DNA of 19,251 bases from Piscirickettsiaceae bacterium (GCA_027019045.1 JALUXI010000065.1:1-19251); one strand, 5' to 3'. Positions 1 to 7,607 are shown, numbered from the stretch's first letter. Made by a program: numbers and translations. Notes: generated from the letters alone by a model not told the origin.

Positions 1-190
1 AGAGGATGCCATTATTATGCACCCAGGCCCCATTAACCGAGGGGTCGAGATCGACTCCGCCGTTGCCGACGGCCCCCATTCCGTTATTCTCGACCAAGTC
101 CACAACGGCATCGCCGTACGGATGGCGATTATGAGCATCATTATGCAAAACGCCGCCGAATTGGAAGCACCACAAGGAGTATGGGCATGA
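1..190 (+). CDS. pyrB: Aspartate carbamoyltransferase catalytic subunit, 3' end only
   Basis: This is the C-terminal part of aspartate carbamoyltransferase, which condenses carbamoyl phosphate with aspartate in the second step of pyrimidine synthesis. The reading frame enters at base 2 and stops with TGA at 188-190. The 62 visible residues include HPGPINRGVEI followed by a segment with HNGIAVRMAIM, both hallmark C-terminal sequences of the PyrB family. The gene overlaps the next one: the ATG at 187 shares bases with this TGA. The neighbouring dihydroorotase homologue is catalytically degenerate, so this PyrB is probably of the kind that forms a complex with an inactive PyrC-like partner, as in Pseudomonas. 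The 5' part lies outside the window. Confidence 0.93.
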   Translation, partial: EDAIIMHPGPINRGVEIDSAVADGPHSVILDQVHNGIAVRMAIMSIIMQNAAELEAPQGVWA

Positions 191-1476
191 GACTCGCTAT
201 TGAAAATATCCGCATTATCGACCCCGCCAACGATTTAGACACCATCAGCAACCTCTACCTCTCAAGGGGCAAATTCCTCACCATCAGCGACCAACCGCCT
301 GAAGGCTACCACCCCGACCAAACCATTGATGGCACAGGCAAATGGCTGATTCCAGGCTTGGTCGATCTACAAGGACGACTCGGCGAACCTGGTAGTCGCT
401 ACGCAGGCTCCATCGCCTCTGAAACCCAAGCGGCGGTCGCAGGCGGCATCACCACCCTCTGCTGCCCGCCCGACACCCAACCTGTCGCCGATACCCAAGC
501 GGTGATTGAGCTGATTCAACGCCGTGCCAGACAAGCCGCCACCGCCTTTGTCCTCCCCATCGGTGCCATGACCCAAAATCTCGACGGCGAACTGCTGGCC
601 AATATGCACGCCCTCAAACAAGAAGGCTGCATTGCCGTCTCTCAAGCCAACAACCCCATTCAAAACCCGCTGGTGTTGCGAAACGCCCTTGACTATGCCG
701 CCTCCTTTGACCTGCTGGTAATGATGCGCAGTGAAAACCAGCAGATGAAAAATAACGGTGTCGCCCATGCAGGAGCCATCAGCTCTCGTCTCGGACTGGA
801 AGAGATTCCCGCTTCAGCCGAAACCATCGCCTTGGCAAGAGACCTCATTTTGGTGGAAGAGAGCGGCGTGCGCGCCCATTTCTCCCAGATTTCCACCGCC
901 CGTGCGGTCAGCATGATTGCCGAAGCAAAAAAGCGAGGCCTGCCCGTCACCTGCGATGTCGCCGCCCACCACCTGCATCTCAATGAATACGACACCATGG
1001 ACTTCAACAGCCTCTTCCATGTCACCCCACCATTGCGCAGCCAGCAAGACATGGAAGCCTTAAGATACGGTGTTCAATCAGGCATTATCGATGCCGTTGT
1101 CAGCGACCACACCCCGCTGCATCCTGATGACAAACTCCTGCCCTATGGTGAAAGTCAACCTGGCATCAGCGGTTTTGAAACACTGCTCGCTCTGATGCTT
1201 AAATTGGTCGAAATGGAGCAGTTGACACTCACGCAAGCCATTGCCGCCATTTCTGCTAATCCTGCACAGATTCTGCAAATCGACAGCGGCAGCCTCAACG
1301 AAGGTCACTCCGCCGACTTCTGCATCATTGACCCAGAAGCCCACTGGACGCTTAATCGAGAACAGATGGTCAGTGCAGGCAATAACAACCCTTTTGACGG
1401 CTGGGAATTCAACGGTCGCATCGAAGCCACCTACTTCCAAGGTCGCCCCGTCTATCGCCATTCAGATCACGCATGA
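187..1476 (+). CDS. pyrC: Dihydroorotase-like protein, probably catalytically inactive (PyrC')
   Basis: About 429 residues of the amidohydrolase superfamily, aligning with class I dihydroorotases along the whole length. The metal-binding HxH motif after beta strand 1 is missing. Where active enzymes have DxHxHxRxPG, this protein has DLQGRLGEPG (about residues 60-69), so both histidines and the substrate-binding arginine are replaced. Later landmarks remain, including a HHLHLNEYD stretch (about 262-270) and SDHTPLHPDD (about 306-315). This matches the non-catalytic PyrC' that supports the ATCase dodecamer in Pseudomonas; that role is inferred here. I chose the ATG at 187 rather than 181 because AAGGAG at 174-179 lies 7 bases before 187 but only one base before 181. 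The end overlaps the next gene by ATGA. An active dihydroorotase should be encoded elsewhere. Confidence 0.85.
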   Translation: MRLAIENIRIIDPANDLDTISNLYLSRGKFLTISDQPPEGYHPDQTIDGTGKWLIPGLVDLQGRLGEPGSRYAGSIASETQAAVAGGITTLCCPPDTQPVADTQAVIELIQRRARQAATAFVLPIGAMTQNLDGELLANMHALKQEGCIAVSQANNPIQNPLVLRNALDYAASFDLLVMMRSENQQMKNNGVAHAGAISSRLGLEEIPASAETIALARDLILVEESGVRAHFSQISTARAVSMIAEAKKRGLPVTCDVAAHHLHLNEYDTMDFNSLFHVTPPLRSQQDMEALRYGVQSGIIDAVVSDHTPLHPDDKLLPYGESQPGISGFETLLALMLKLVEMEQLTLTQAIAAISANPAQILQIDSGSLNEGHSADFCIIDPEAHWTLNREQMVSAGNNNPFDGWEFNGRIEATYFQGRPVYRHSDHA

Positions 1477-2276
1477 TTGAGTTGCAATTTCACAGCCAAC
1501 AACCCGCTCTACCTCACCAAGAGGACGGCTATTGGCTGCTCACCTACCATCGCACCGACACTCACCCCTTCAACCTTCCGATTCAATTCGCCCTGCATCA
1601 ATACAACCCCAAAGCTCAAATCGCTTTCAATGCCCAATTGATGCTCCAAGATGCTTCTAAAAATACACTTCAGAGCAGCGGGACTGGGAATTCTGGCAAA
1701 AATGCCCCACTTCGCAAACTACAATTTCTCAGCCCCTATCCGCTAGAAAATCCTCAACCCCTCACCCTGCCTGCCGCACTGCACCAATACAGTAAAAAAA
1801 ATCGGCAAAATTCAGAAAAAATGCCAGAATCCACAGTCCCGCAAGCGTGGCAAGCGGTATTAAACGGTTGTTTCACCCCTGAAACCTTACAAACAGAAAT
1901 AGAAAAAGCGATTCAAGCCACACAAAACCCCCTGCTGGTCACTGCCATCGGTTTAAAAATCGCTACAGCAGTACAATTTGCCCAACAATTTAAACCCTTT
2001 ATCAACGAACACCCTATCCTAATGCTCCTGCAAGCGGATCCCCAAATTGGCTTCCCTTTTCAGCCAAAACCCGCCTTAATCATGGTGAACGAACTGGCAC
2101 AGATCGCCCCCGAAGCCATCGGCATGATGCCTCTACTCGAAGACTGGCAAATCCCCAACCGCCTACTCAACCCCCACTTCCAAGCAGGCTGCTACCAAGG
2201 CACCTTGGAAGAACTTCTACACCAATGGCAAGAGCATTCTTCCTCACATCAATGGCAACAACTGGCATTACAGTGA
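1473..2276 (+). CDS. Hypothetical protein; C-terminus resembles dihydroorotate dehydrogenase electron-transfer (PyrK-like) proteins
   Basis: 267 residues, starting at an ATG that overlaps the stop of the pyrC-like gene, so it is almost certainly co-transcribed and translationally coupled. I cannot assign it firmly. The C-terminal third, with FPFQPKP followed by GMMPLLEDWQIPNRL and GCYQGTLEELLHQW, resembles from memory the tail of proteins annotated as dihydroorotate dehydrogenase electron-transfer subunits. That would suit the pyrimidine context. There is no recognisable Fe-S cysteine cluster or clear FAD-binding motif, so a redox role is doubtful. Two polar, low-complexity stretches (about residues 65-80 and 108-126) correspond to the arms of an inverted repeat inside the gene, which suggests insertions. 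No signal peptide or membrane segment is visible. Confidence 0.6.
   Translation: MIELQFHSQQPALPHQEDGYWLLTYHRTDTHPFNLPIQFALHQYNPKAQIAFNAQLMLQDASKNTLQSSGTGNSGKNAPLRKLQFLSPYPLENPQPLTLPAALHQYSKKNRQNSEKMPESTVPQAWQAVLNGCFTPETLQTEIEKAIQATQNPLLVTAIGLKIATAVQFAQQFKPFINEHPILMLLQADPQIGFPFQPKPALIMVNELAQIAPEAIGMMPLLEDWQIPNRLLNPHFQAGCYQGTLEELLHQWQEHSSSHQWQQLALQ
1678..1842. repeat. Intragenic inverted repeat, 21-bp arms
   Basis: The arm at 1678-1698 (beginning GCGGGACTG and ending ATTCTGGCA) is matched by the reverse complement of 1822-1842 at 19 of 21 positions. The arms flank about 120 bp inside the PyrK-like coding region and encode its two polar, low-complexity stretches. The left arm runs into a small GGCA-AAAA-TGCC hairpin at 1695-1706. 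This looks like paired REP-type or MITE-like insertions that kept the frame open. No second copy was seen elsewhere in the window. Confidence 0.6.
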
Positions 2277-2290
2277 GCGCTTTGCACGAG
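2275..2290 (+). repeat. 16-bp dispersed repeat, copy 1
   Basis: GAGCGCTTTGCACGAG begins at the final base of the stop codon region of the PyrK-like gene (TGA 2274-2276). The same 16 bases occur at 15798-15813 just after feoC. Similarity continues with ATGC four bases further on in both copies. Here the GCGCTTTG core can pair, with one wobble, with CAGAGCGC at about 2323-2330, giving a weak large-looped hairpin. There is no T-run, so it is not an obvious intrinsic terminator. Confidence 0.6.
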
Positions 2291-2375
2291 TGGGATGCGA
2301 GAGAACAAAGAGAAACAGAGCCAGAGCGCATGACTACTCTTTAAACGAACACCTCATGCACCGCTGGCTTATTCC

Positions 2376-2600
2376 TTACTTGAAAAAAAACCGAAACAGC
2401 CATGCTGGCAACATCACCAATAACATCCAGCCAATGACAAAAATCGACACACCAAACAGTGCTGCCGCCCATATTGAACTATTGGGTGAGTCAGTGGCGA
2501 AAATGGATAGGATGAGGGCAAACCACCCTACACCGAGTGCGACCCCGATTTGATAGAGTCGCCACCCCCATTTCAATAAACGCTGCATGTCCTCCTGCAT
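2376..2600 (-). CDS. Small two-helix membrane protein, function unknown
   Basis: 74 residues with two clear hydrophobic segments (about 18-35 and 43-66), separated by a short polar loop. The C-terminus is very aromatic and basic (WLFRFFFK). I do not recognise the family. The N-terminus MQEDMQRLLKWGW offers two starts, at 2600 and 2588. An AGGAGG sits only two bases before the second ATG and inside the first one's codons, so neither start is ideal. The gene is the last of three in the same direction, after ppk2 and the 75-residue gene. An overlapping plus-strand frame at 2290-2553 looks like a non-coding shadow, since it lacks hydrophobic or family-like features. Confidence 0.6.
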   Translation of the reverse strand: MQEDMQRLLKWGWRLYQIGVALGVGWFALILSIFATDSPNSSIWAAALFGVSIFVIGWMLLVMLPAWLFRFFFK

Positions 2601-2670
2601 GTTCTTTTAGATCACTCACTCATTTAGCTTATTTATAGCTTATTTGACTCATTTGACTTAGAAAACGCCC

Positions 2671-2898
2671 CTATTCCCCCACCAAACTCACCTCTTTTCG
2701 CAACTCATGTGCCACCTCTTCCACCATTTTGGCAGCTTTATGCGCCTCTTCAGAGATCATCGCACCAATGGCAGCGGCAATCAGGGTTTCCAGCTCATCA
2801 AAATGCGCATCTCCCACCGCTACAATTTGTGACTCGTCTAACATTAACTTAAACCGCTCAATCACGCCTGCGGCTTCTTTTTCGATTCTCTTTTGCAT
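2671..2898 (-). CDS. Small acidic helical protein, function unknown
   Basis: 75 residues, rich in Glu, Ala, Lys and Val and almost free of helix breakers, so probably all helical. No membrane segment, cysteine cluster or known motif is seen. The ATG at 2896-2898 lies two bases from the outer end of the palindromic element at 2901-3083, so any ribosome-binding site would have to lie in that element, and none is obvious. If the element inserted here, it replaced the native leader of this gene. It follows ppk2 in the same direction and could be read from the ppk2 promoter through the palindrome. Whether it is still expressed is uncertain. Confidence 0.5.
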   Translation of the reverse strand: MQKRIEKEAAGVIERFKLMLDESQIVAVGDAHFDELETLIAAAIGAMISEEAHKAAKMVEEVAHELRKEVSLVGE

Positions 2899-2900
2899 CT

Positions 2901-3083
2901 TTAAGGAAGTGCTGATTAAATCGCTTGAACTTCTGCAGGACTTTAAGGGGGCAGATTCTAGGCGGGCTTTGCAGGCAATGGCTAGCCCTTGTCAAAAAGC
3001 CCAACAACGAAGCTGCCCCCTTAAAGCCCCGCCCGAAGGGGGCTAAGCCCAGAAGCCAAGCGATTTAATCAGCACTTCCTTAA
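2901..3083. mobile_element. 183-bp nested palindromic (MITE-like) element
   Basis: The two ends, 2901-2926 and 3058-3083, are perfect 26-bp inverted repeats beginning TTAAGGAAGTGCTGATTAAA. Inside them lie a perfect 14-bp pair (2941-2954 with 3013-3026), a 7-bp pair (2964-2970 with 2996-3002) and a central GGCTAGCC palindrome (2980-2987). An additional small hairpin occurs in the right arm (3025-3044). The element therefore folds almost completely on itself. It encodes no convincing protein. TTAA at both ends is itself palindromic, so a target duplication cannot be told apart from the repeat. The right end supplies the stop codon of ppk2. A related 19-bp end sequence occurs alone at 18232-18250. 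Confidence 0.8.
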
Positions 3084-3874
3084 TCCTCCTGAAAAATATC
3101 TTCGCCACTGCTTAAAATCAATGGATCGGGTTGACCCACCACTTTATGATCCTTTTCATCATACTCAAACTGCGACAACACATAACGCATCGCATTGAGC
3201 CTTGCCCGCTTTTTATCATTGGATTTAATCACTGTCCAAGGGGCTTCTTTGGTATTGGTGTAGAAGAACATATCCTCTTTTGCCTTGGTGTAATCATCCC
3301 AACGATCAAGCGAGGCCAAATCCATCGGGCTGAGTTTCCACTGCTTCAAGGGATCTTTTTTGCGTTGATTAAAACGGCGCAACTGCTCTTTACGCCCCAC
3401 CGAAAACCAAAACTTCATCAGATGAATCCCACTTTCCACCAACATCCGCTCCAAATCGGGACACTGGTGCATAAACTGGGTGTACTCCATCGGTGTACAG
3501 AAGCCCATCACCCGCTCCACGCCTGCACGGTTATACCAAGAGCGGTCAAAAAACACCATCTCACCATGGGTTGGTAACTGATTGATATAGCGTTGGAAAT
3601 ACCACTGCCCCTTCTCCTGCTCATTCGGCTTATCCAACGCCACCACTCTGGCACCCCGTGGATTCAGATGCTCCATAAAGCGTTTAATCGTGCCGCCCTT
3701 GCCTGCAGCATCTCGCCCTTCAAACAGAATCACCAACCGTTGATCATGCGTTTTGATCCATTTTTGCAACTTCAGCAGCTCGATTTGCAACAACCGCTTC
3801 TGCGCTTCATACTCCGCTCTCGGCATCTTCTCTTTATAAGGGTAACTGCTATCACTTGATTTAATCTTTTTCAT
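3080..3874 (-). CDS. ppk2: Polyphosphate kinase 2 (PPK2), class I short form
   Basis: 264 residues forming a single PPK2 domain, a P-loop kinase fold that transfers phosphate between inorganic polyphosphate and nucleotides. The Walker A motif GRDAAGKGG is at about residues 53-61, preceded by LVILFE. The Walker B/lid region FFDRSWYNRAGVERVMGF starts at about 108. The SPMDLASLDRWDDYTKA stretch at about 182-198 is also typical. No second domain is present, so this is the one-domain class. The start at 3874 is supported by an AGGAAAG Shine-Dalgarno 7 bases upstream. The stop TAA uses the TTAA end of the palindromic element, so the last residues (EDIFQED) may have been set by that insertion. It is divergent from yggS across a 76-bp gap. 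Confidence 0.93.
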   Translation of the reverse strand: MKKIKSSDSSYPYKEKMPRAEYEAQKRLLQIELLKLQKWIKTHDQRLVILFEGRDAAGKGGTIKRFMEHLNPRGARVVALDKPNEQEKGQWYFQRYINQLPTHGEMVFFDRSWYNRAGVERVMGFCTPMEYTQFMHQCPDLERMLVESGIHLMKFWFSVGRKEQLRRFNQRKKDPLKQWKLSPMDLASLDRWDDYTKAKEDMFFYTNTKEAPWTVIKSNDKKRARLNAMRYVLSQFEYDEKDHKVVGQPDPLILSSGEDIFQED

Positions 3875-3901
3875 ACTTTTACTTTCCTGTTGTTTTCATC
3901 C

Positions 3902-3928
3902 TTTATAATTTTATCCCTCTTCTGGCAA
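3902..3928 (-). promoter_or_regulatory. Candidate ppk2 promoter
   Basis: Read on the minus strand, TTGCCA (3923-3928) and TATAAA (3902-3907) are separated by 15 bases, upstream of the ppk2 start. Each hexamer matches the sigma-70 consensus at five of six positions, but the spacer is short. On the plus strand the same region contains TATAAT (3904-3909), a possible -10 for yggS without a clear -35. This is a suggestion only. Confidence 0.3.
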
Positions 3929-3950
3929 AATAAATTGACTCAACGCAACT

Positions 3951-4679
3951 ATGAACTCAAAAGAAAAAGCACAACTGCTCACCCGTTACCAAACCGTCAA
4001 ACAACGCATCATCCAAGCAGAAAAAGAAGCAGGACGAACTGACCCTGTCACCCTTTTAGCGGTGAGTAAAACCAAACCACTGTGGATGATTGATACGCTG
4101 GCAGAAGCGGGACAGCGAGATTTTGGGGAAAACTATGTGCAAGAAGGCGTGGAGAAAATTTTGGCCAGTGCCGAACGCTATCCTGACCTGATTTGGCACT
4201 TTATCGGCCCGATTCAATCCAATAAAACCAAACACATCGCCCAACACTTCCAATGGGTGCATAGCATTGAACGCTTTAAAATCGCCCGCCGCTTAAATGA
4301 ACAACGCCCTGAACAACTGCCCCCCTTGCAGGTGCTCATTGAAGTCAATATTAGCCAAGAACCGAGCAAATCGGGTGTTTTGCCTGAAGCCGTCTTACCT
4401 CTGGCACAGCAAATTGTTGACCTCCCCCAACTTCAACTTCGAGGACTCATGTGCATTCCACAAAAAGCCGACTCACTAGACGCTCAACGCCAACCCTTTC
4501 ACGCCATGCAACAGCTACTGAAGCAATTACAAACCGAACTCCCCGGCCAACCGATTGATACCCTCTCCATGGGGATGTCGGCCGATTTAGAAGCGGCGAT
4601 TTTAGAAGGGGCCACCATTGTCCGTATTGGCACCGATATTTTTGGAGCAAGGGATTATGGCACGACAACGCCTCACTGA
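3951..4679 (+). CDS. yggS: PLP homeostasis protein, YggS/PROSC family
   Basis: 242 residues of the single-domain TIM-barrel family (COG0325) that binds pyridoxal 5'-phosphate and helps control vitamin B6 and amino-acid balance; it has no known enzyme activity. The PLP-binding lysine is K40 in LLAVSKTKP. FGENYVQE (58-65) and WHFIGPIQSNKTK (82-94) are diagnostic, as is the phosphate-binding SMGMSADLEAAI...VRIGTDIFG segment near the C-terminus. The length is normal. No strong Shine-Dalgarno precedes the ATG. The gene overlaps the glycerate kinase start by 23 bp. It is often located next to proC and yggT in proteobacteria; here proC lies about 4.3 kb downstream. Confidence 0.93.
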   Translation: MNSKEKAQLLTRYQTVKQRIIQAEKEAGRTDPVTLLAVSKTKPLWMIDTLAEAGQRDFGENYVQEGVEKILASAERYPDLIWHFIGPIQSNKTKHIAQHFQWVHSIERFKIARRLNEQRPEQLPPLQVLIEVNISQEPSKSGVLPEAVLPLAQQIVDLPQLQLRGLMCIPQKADSLDAQRQPFHAMQQLLKQLQTELPGQPIDTLSMGMSADLEAAILEGATIVRIGTDIFGARDYGTTTPH

Positions 4680-5952
4680 CACCTTTTACAAAACGCTCGA
4701 TGCCCTCACGCCAAACAAGCTGATTTTGAATCAGTGCCGTCTTGAGGGCAATCGGTTACAGATTCAAAATCAAACTTACGACCTCTCACAATACGACCAT
4801 ATTTATCTTTTCGGTTCAGGCAAAGCGGTCATCCCCATGACACAAGCGATGCAAAAACTGCTCACCCCCTTCTCCCCCGACACCCTCATTGTAGGTCATA
4901 CACACATTGTGAGTCATACACAAACCTCCCTCGCCGCTCTCCCCAACACAACCTATCTACAAAGCACCCATCCATTGCCTTCGGAAAAAAGCCTAGAGGC
5001 AGGTGCAGCTCTCAAAGCCAAAATGGCGAGCCTCAAACCGAATGATTTTTATATTTATCTTCTCTCAGGCGGCAGCTCAGCAATGATTGAACAGCTGGTA
5101 GAAGGCGTGACACTTGCCGACCTGCAACAGACCACCCAGCTGATGCTGCATCACGGCGTGCCGATTGAAGAGATGAATGTGGTTCGCAAAGCCCTCTCAC
5201 AGATTAAAGGCGGCAAACTGGCGCATGCCACCTCGGCACAAGGCATCGCTTTGGTACTGTCCGATGTATTGGGCAATGACCTTGAAACCATTGGTTCCGC
5301 ACCACTGATGCACACCACAAAGCCAGCATCGGGACTGGGGATTTTAGAAAAATACGCCCTCTTGGAAAAAGTGCCGCCCGTGGTGGTTCAAGCGTTACAA
5401 AAAGCGAATATTGTGCCGCCCACCCACATTCACCACCACCTCCTTGCCACTAATGAAACCGTGATTGAAACCGCCACTAGCTTATTAGAACAACAGGGGA
5501 TCGCCGTGCGGCCGTTCCCTTTTCGTATTCAAGGGGATGTTGAAGCGGTAGCGGACAAAATCGTACAGTCCCTTCCCTCGCAAAAGCCCGCTCAACCGCT
5601 CTGCCTGATCACAGGCGGAGAAGCCACTGTGACCGTCACAGGCAACGGCAAAGGCGGCAGAAATCAACACCTTGCTCTCACCCTTCTCAATCGCCTCAAA
5701 CACCACCCGCTAGCCAATCACCTCACCCTACTGTGTGCCGCCACTGATGGCATTGATGGAAACTCCAATGCGGCGGGTGCAGTGGTTGATGCTCAACTAC
5801 TTACACAAGCCAAAACTCAAGGGTTCAGCCTACAACATCACCTTGAAAACTTTAATTCCCACACATTTTTTCAATCACTCAATGCCCAAATCCTCTCAGG
5901 CGCTACCCATAATAACCTGCTGGATTTGCTGATAATTTATATTCATCCATAA
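4657..5952 (+). CDS. Glycerate 2-kinase, GckA/TtuD-type MOFRL family
   Basis: About 431 residues. The family phosphorylates D-glycerate to 2-phosphoglycerate with ATP in glyoxylate, serine-type or tartrate carbon routes; older annotations often say hydroxypyruvate reductase. Visible family motifs are YLFGSGKAVIPM near the N-terminus, LLSGGSSAMIE, MNVVRKALSQIKGGKLA, LSDVLGND, and the C-terminal MOFRL region with LITGGEATVTVTGNGKGGRNQH and AATDGIDGNS. I start at the ATG at 4657 because GGAG (4644-4647) lies 9 bases upstream and the protein then begins with a plausible MARQRLTDTFYK. An upstream frame from 4618 lies wholly inside yggS. The stop is one base from the convergent stop of the next gene. 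Confidence 0.88.
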   Translation: MARQRLTDTFYKTLDALTPNKLILNQCRLEGNRLQIQNQTYDLSQYDHIYLFGSGKAVIPMTQAMQKLLTPFSPDTLIVGHTHIVSHTQTSLAALPNTTYLQSTHPLPSEKSLEAGAALKAKMASLKPNDFYIYLLSGGSSAMIEQLVEGVTLADLQQTTQLMLHHGVPIEEMNVVRKALSQIKGGKLAHATSAQGIALVLSDVLGNDLETIGSAPLMHTTKPASGLGILEKYALLEKVPPVVVQALQKANIVPPTHIHHHLLATNETVIETATSLLEQQGIAVRPFPFRIQGDVEAVADKIVQSLPSQKPAQPLCLITGGEATVTVTGNGKGGRNQHLALTLLNRLKHHPLANHLTLLCAATDGIDGNSNAAGAVVDAQLLTQAKTQGFSLQHHLENFNSHTFFQSLNAQILSGATHNNLLDLLIIYIHP

Positions 5953-5953
5953 C

Positions 5954-7537
5954 TTATCCCACCCAACAACAAGCGGTCGCTTTTTCCCACAGGGGTTTTA
6001 ACTTCTCGGGCAGGCCATCAGGTTGTAAATAAGCCCCCTCTTCGGGCAGAGGATAAAGTTCTGCCAAAGTGACCACCTCTTGCTGATGCAAACGGTGAAA
6101 AATCTCTTTGGCCGTAATCTGCTCATGCCCTGCAAGCCCACACGCTGACACCAGCTGATTAAAATGAAAAATGACCGAACTATGATAATTCGCTACCCGC
6201 TTCGCCTTGTCCGCAATATCCAGTGCCTTAAAACGGCTTGGATCTTGCGTCGCCACCCCTGTTGGACAACGGTTGGTATTACAGTTTTTGGACTGAATAC
6301 AGCCCAATGCAAACATCATTCCTCTGGCGGAATTGACTGTATCCGCCCCCAACGCTTTTAGACGGAACAGATGAAAAGCAGAAAGGGATTTACCTGACGC
6401 AATCAGTCGAATTTGCGAACGCAGCCCACAGCCAATCAAACTGGCATGCACAAAGTGCAATGCATCTTTCAGCGGCATCCCCACCGAATTCGCAAACTCC
6501 ACGGGGGCTGCCCCCGTCCCACCCTCTCCGCCATCCACAGTGATAAAATCAGGCACAATGCCCGTCTCCAACATCGCTTTACACAATCCAAAAAACTCCG
6601 AGCGTTTGCCCACCGCCAACTTAAAGCCCACAGGCTTCCCGCCCGATAGCTGGCGTAACTCCTGAATAAACCGCATCAATCCAATCGGGCTATTAAACGC
6701 CGTATGCCAAGGCGGAGAAACCACATCTTTACACACTTCTACCACACGAATTTTAGCAATCTCTTCGGTCACTTTTACCCCTGGCAATAACCCACCATGC
6801 CCAGGTTTCGCCCCTTGAGATAATTTAATCTCAATCATTTTGACCTCTGGGCGGTGGGCATTTTGGGCAAACAAGTTGCGGTCAAACTTGCCATCTGGAG
6901 TGCGTGCCGAAAAATAACCTGTCCCTATCTGCCAAATCAAATCCGCCCCATATTCCAAATGATAGGGCGACAGCCCACCTTCTCCTGTATTGTGAGCAAA
7001 GCCCCCCATCTTCGCCCCTTTATTCAAGGCCAAAATGGCATGCTGACTTAAAGCCCCATAGCTCATCGCCGAAATATTTAATAGCGACAAATCATAAGGC
7101 TGCTCACATCGCCCTTCACCCACTCGTACTCTCGGGTCAGGTTCGGTAATCGGCTTAGGCTGTAAAGAGTGGTTCAGCCACTCATACCCATTGCGATAGA
7201 CATCAAATTGCGTCCCAAACCCCCGTGTATCCCGTTCGCCCTTGGCTCGCTGATACACCAAAGAACGAAACTCCCGATTGATGGGACGACCATTGATATC
7301 ATCTTCCACAAAGTACTGCTGAATCTCAGGACGAACTGCTTCCAATAAATAACGGAAATGCCCCAGCACAGGATACAACCTCAATAGCGTATGCTTGGTC
7401 TGCCAAATATCATACAGCCCCAGCAAAAACAGCGGCAGCACTACCAGCCAGCCCCAAACCAACCACGGAAAATAAAGCTGCCCCCAAAGTAGCAACCCCA
7501 TCATCCCAAAAGAAACCCACCAAAATGCTTTCTGCAC
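5954..7537 (-). CDS. FMN-binding glutamate synthase family protein with N-terminal membrane anchor
   Basis: About 530 residues, matching the stand-alone glutamate-synthase-like family related to the FMN domain of GltB. An N-terminal hydrophobic region (about residues 11-48) contains one or two membrane helices, so the enzyme domain is probably held at the inner membrane. FMN/substrate loop motifs include SQGAKPGHGG (about 246-255) and DGGEGGTGAAP (about 341-351). The cysteines in CIQSKNCNTNRC (C419, C425, C430, counted from the 7555 frame start) fit the GltB 3Fe-4S cluster. There is no amidotransferase domain, so a true glutamate synthase reaction is not assured. The start is ambiguous. TTG at 7555 has a weak site, ATG at 7543 directly abuts AAGGAG (7544-7549), and GTG at 7537 has ideal spacing, so I chose 7537. 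Confidence 0.88.
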   Translation of the reverse strand: MQKAFWWVSFGMMGLLLWGQLYFPWLVWGWLVVLPLFLLGLYDIWQTKHTLLRLYPVLGHFRYLLEAVRPEIQQYFVEDDINGRPINREFRSLVYQRAKGERDTRGFGTQFDVYRNGYEWLNHSLQPKPITEPDPRVRVGEGRCEQPYDLSLLNISAMSYGALSQHAILALNKGAKMGGFAHNTGEGGLSPYHLEYGADLIWQIGTGYFSARTPDGKFDRNLFAQNAHRPEVKMIEIKLSQGAKPGHGGLLPGVKVTEEIAKIRVVEVCKDVVSPPWHTAFNSPIGLMRFIQELRQLSGGKPVGFKLAVGKRSEFFGLCKAMLETGIVPDFITVDGGEGGTGAAPVEFANSVGMPLKDALHFVHASLIGCGLRSQIRLIASGKSLSAFHLFRLKALGADTVNSARGMMFALGCIQSKNCNTNRCPTGVATQDPSRFKALDIADKAKRVANYHSSVIFHFNQLVSACGLAGHEQITAKEIFHRLHQQEVVTLAELYPLPEEGAYLQPDGLPEKLKPLWEKATACCWVG

Positions 7538-7607
7538 GCCCATCTCCTTCGTCAAACACTTCTATCAAGACCTAGCATAAATGAAATCATGACAGAATTC
7601 AGGACAT

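Noticed and set aside
367..1461. Minus-strand open frames opposite the pyrC-like gene
   Set aside because: They lack family features and lie wholly opposite a well-supported gene; judged shadows.
2290..2553. Plus-strand frame of 87 codons
   Set aside because: Opposes the small membrane protein gene, whose hydrophobic pattern is more gene-like; no ribosome site or family features.
2601..2670. Short imperfect direct repeats in AT-rich DNA (TAGCTTATT, ATTTGACT)
   Set aside because: Too short and irregular to support a functional array; read as low-complexity spacer.
2729..3046. Plus-strand frame running through the palindromic element
   Set aside because: It reads across the antisense of the 75-residue gene into the repeat; cysteine/serine-rich and without recognisable features.
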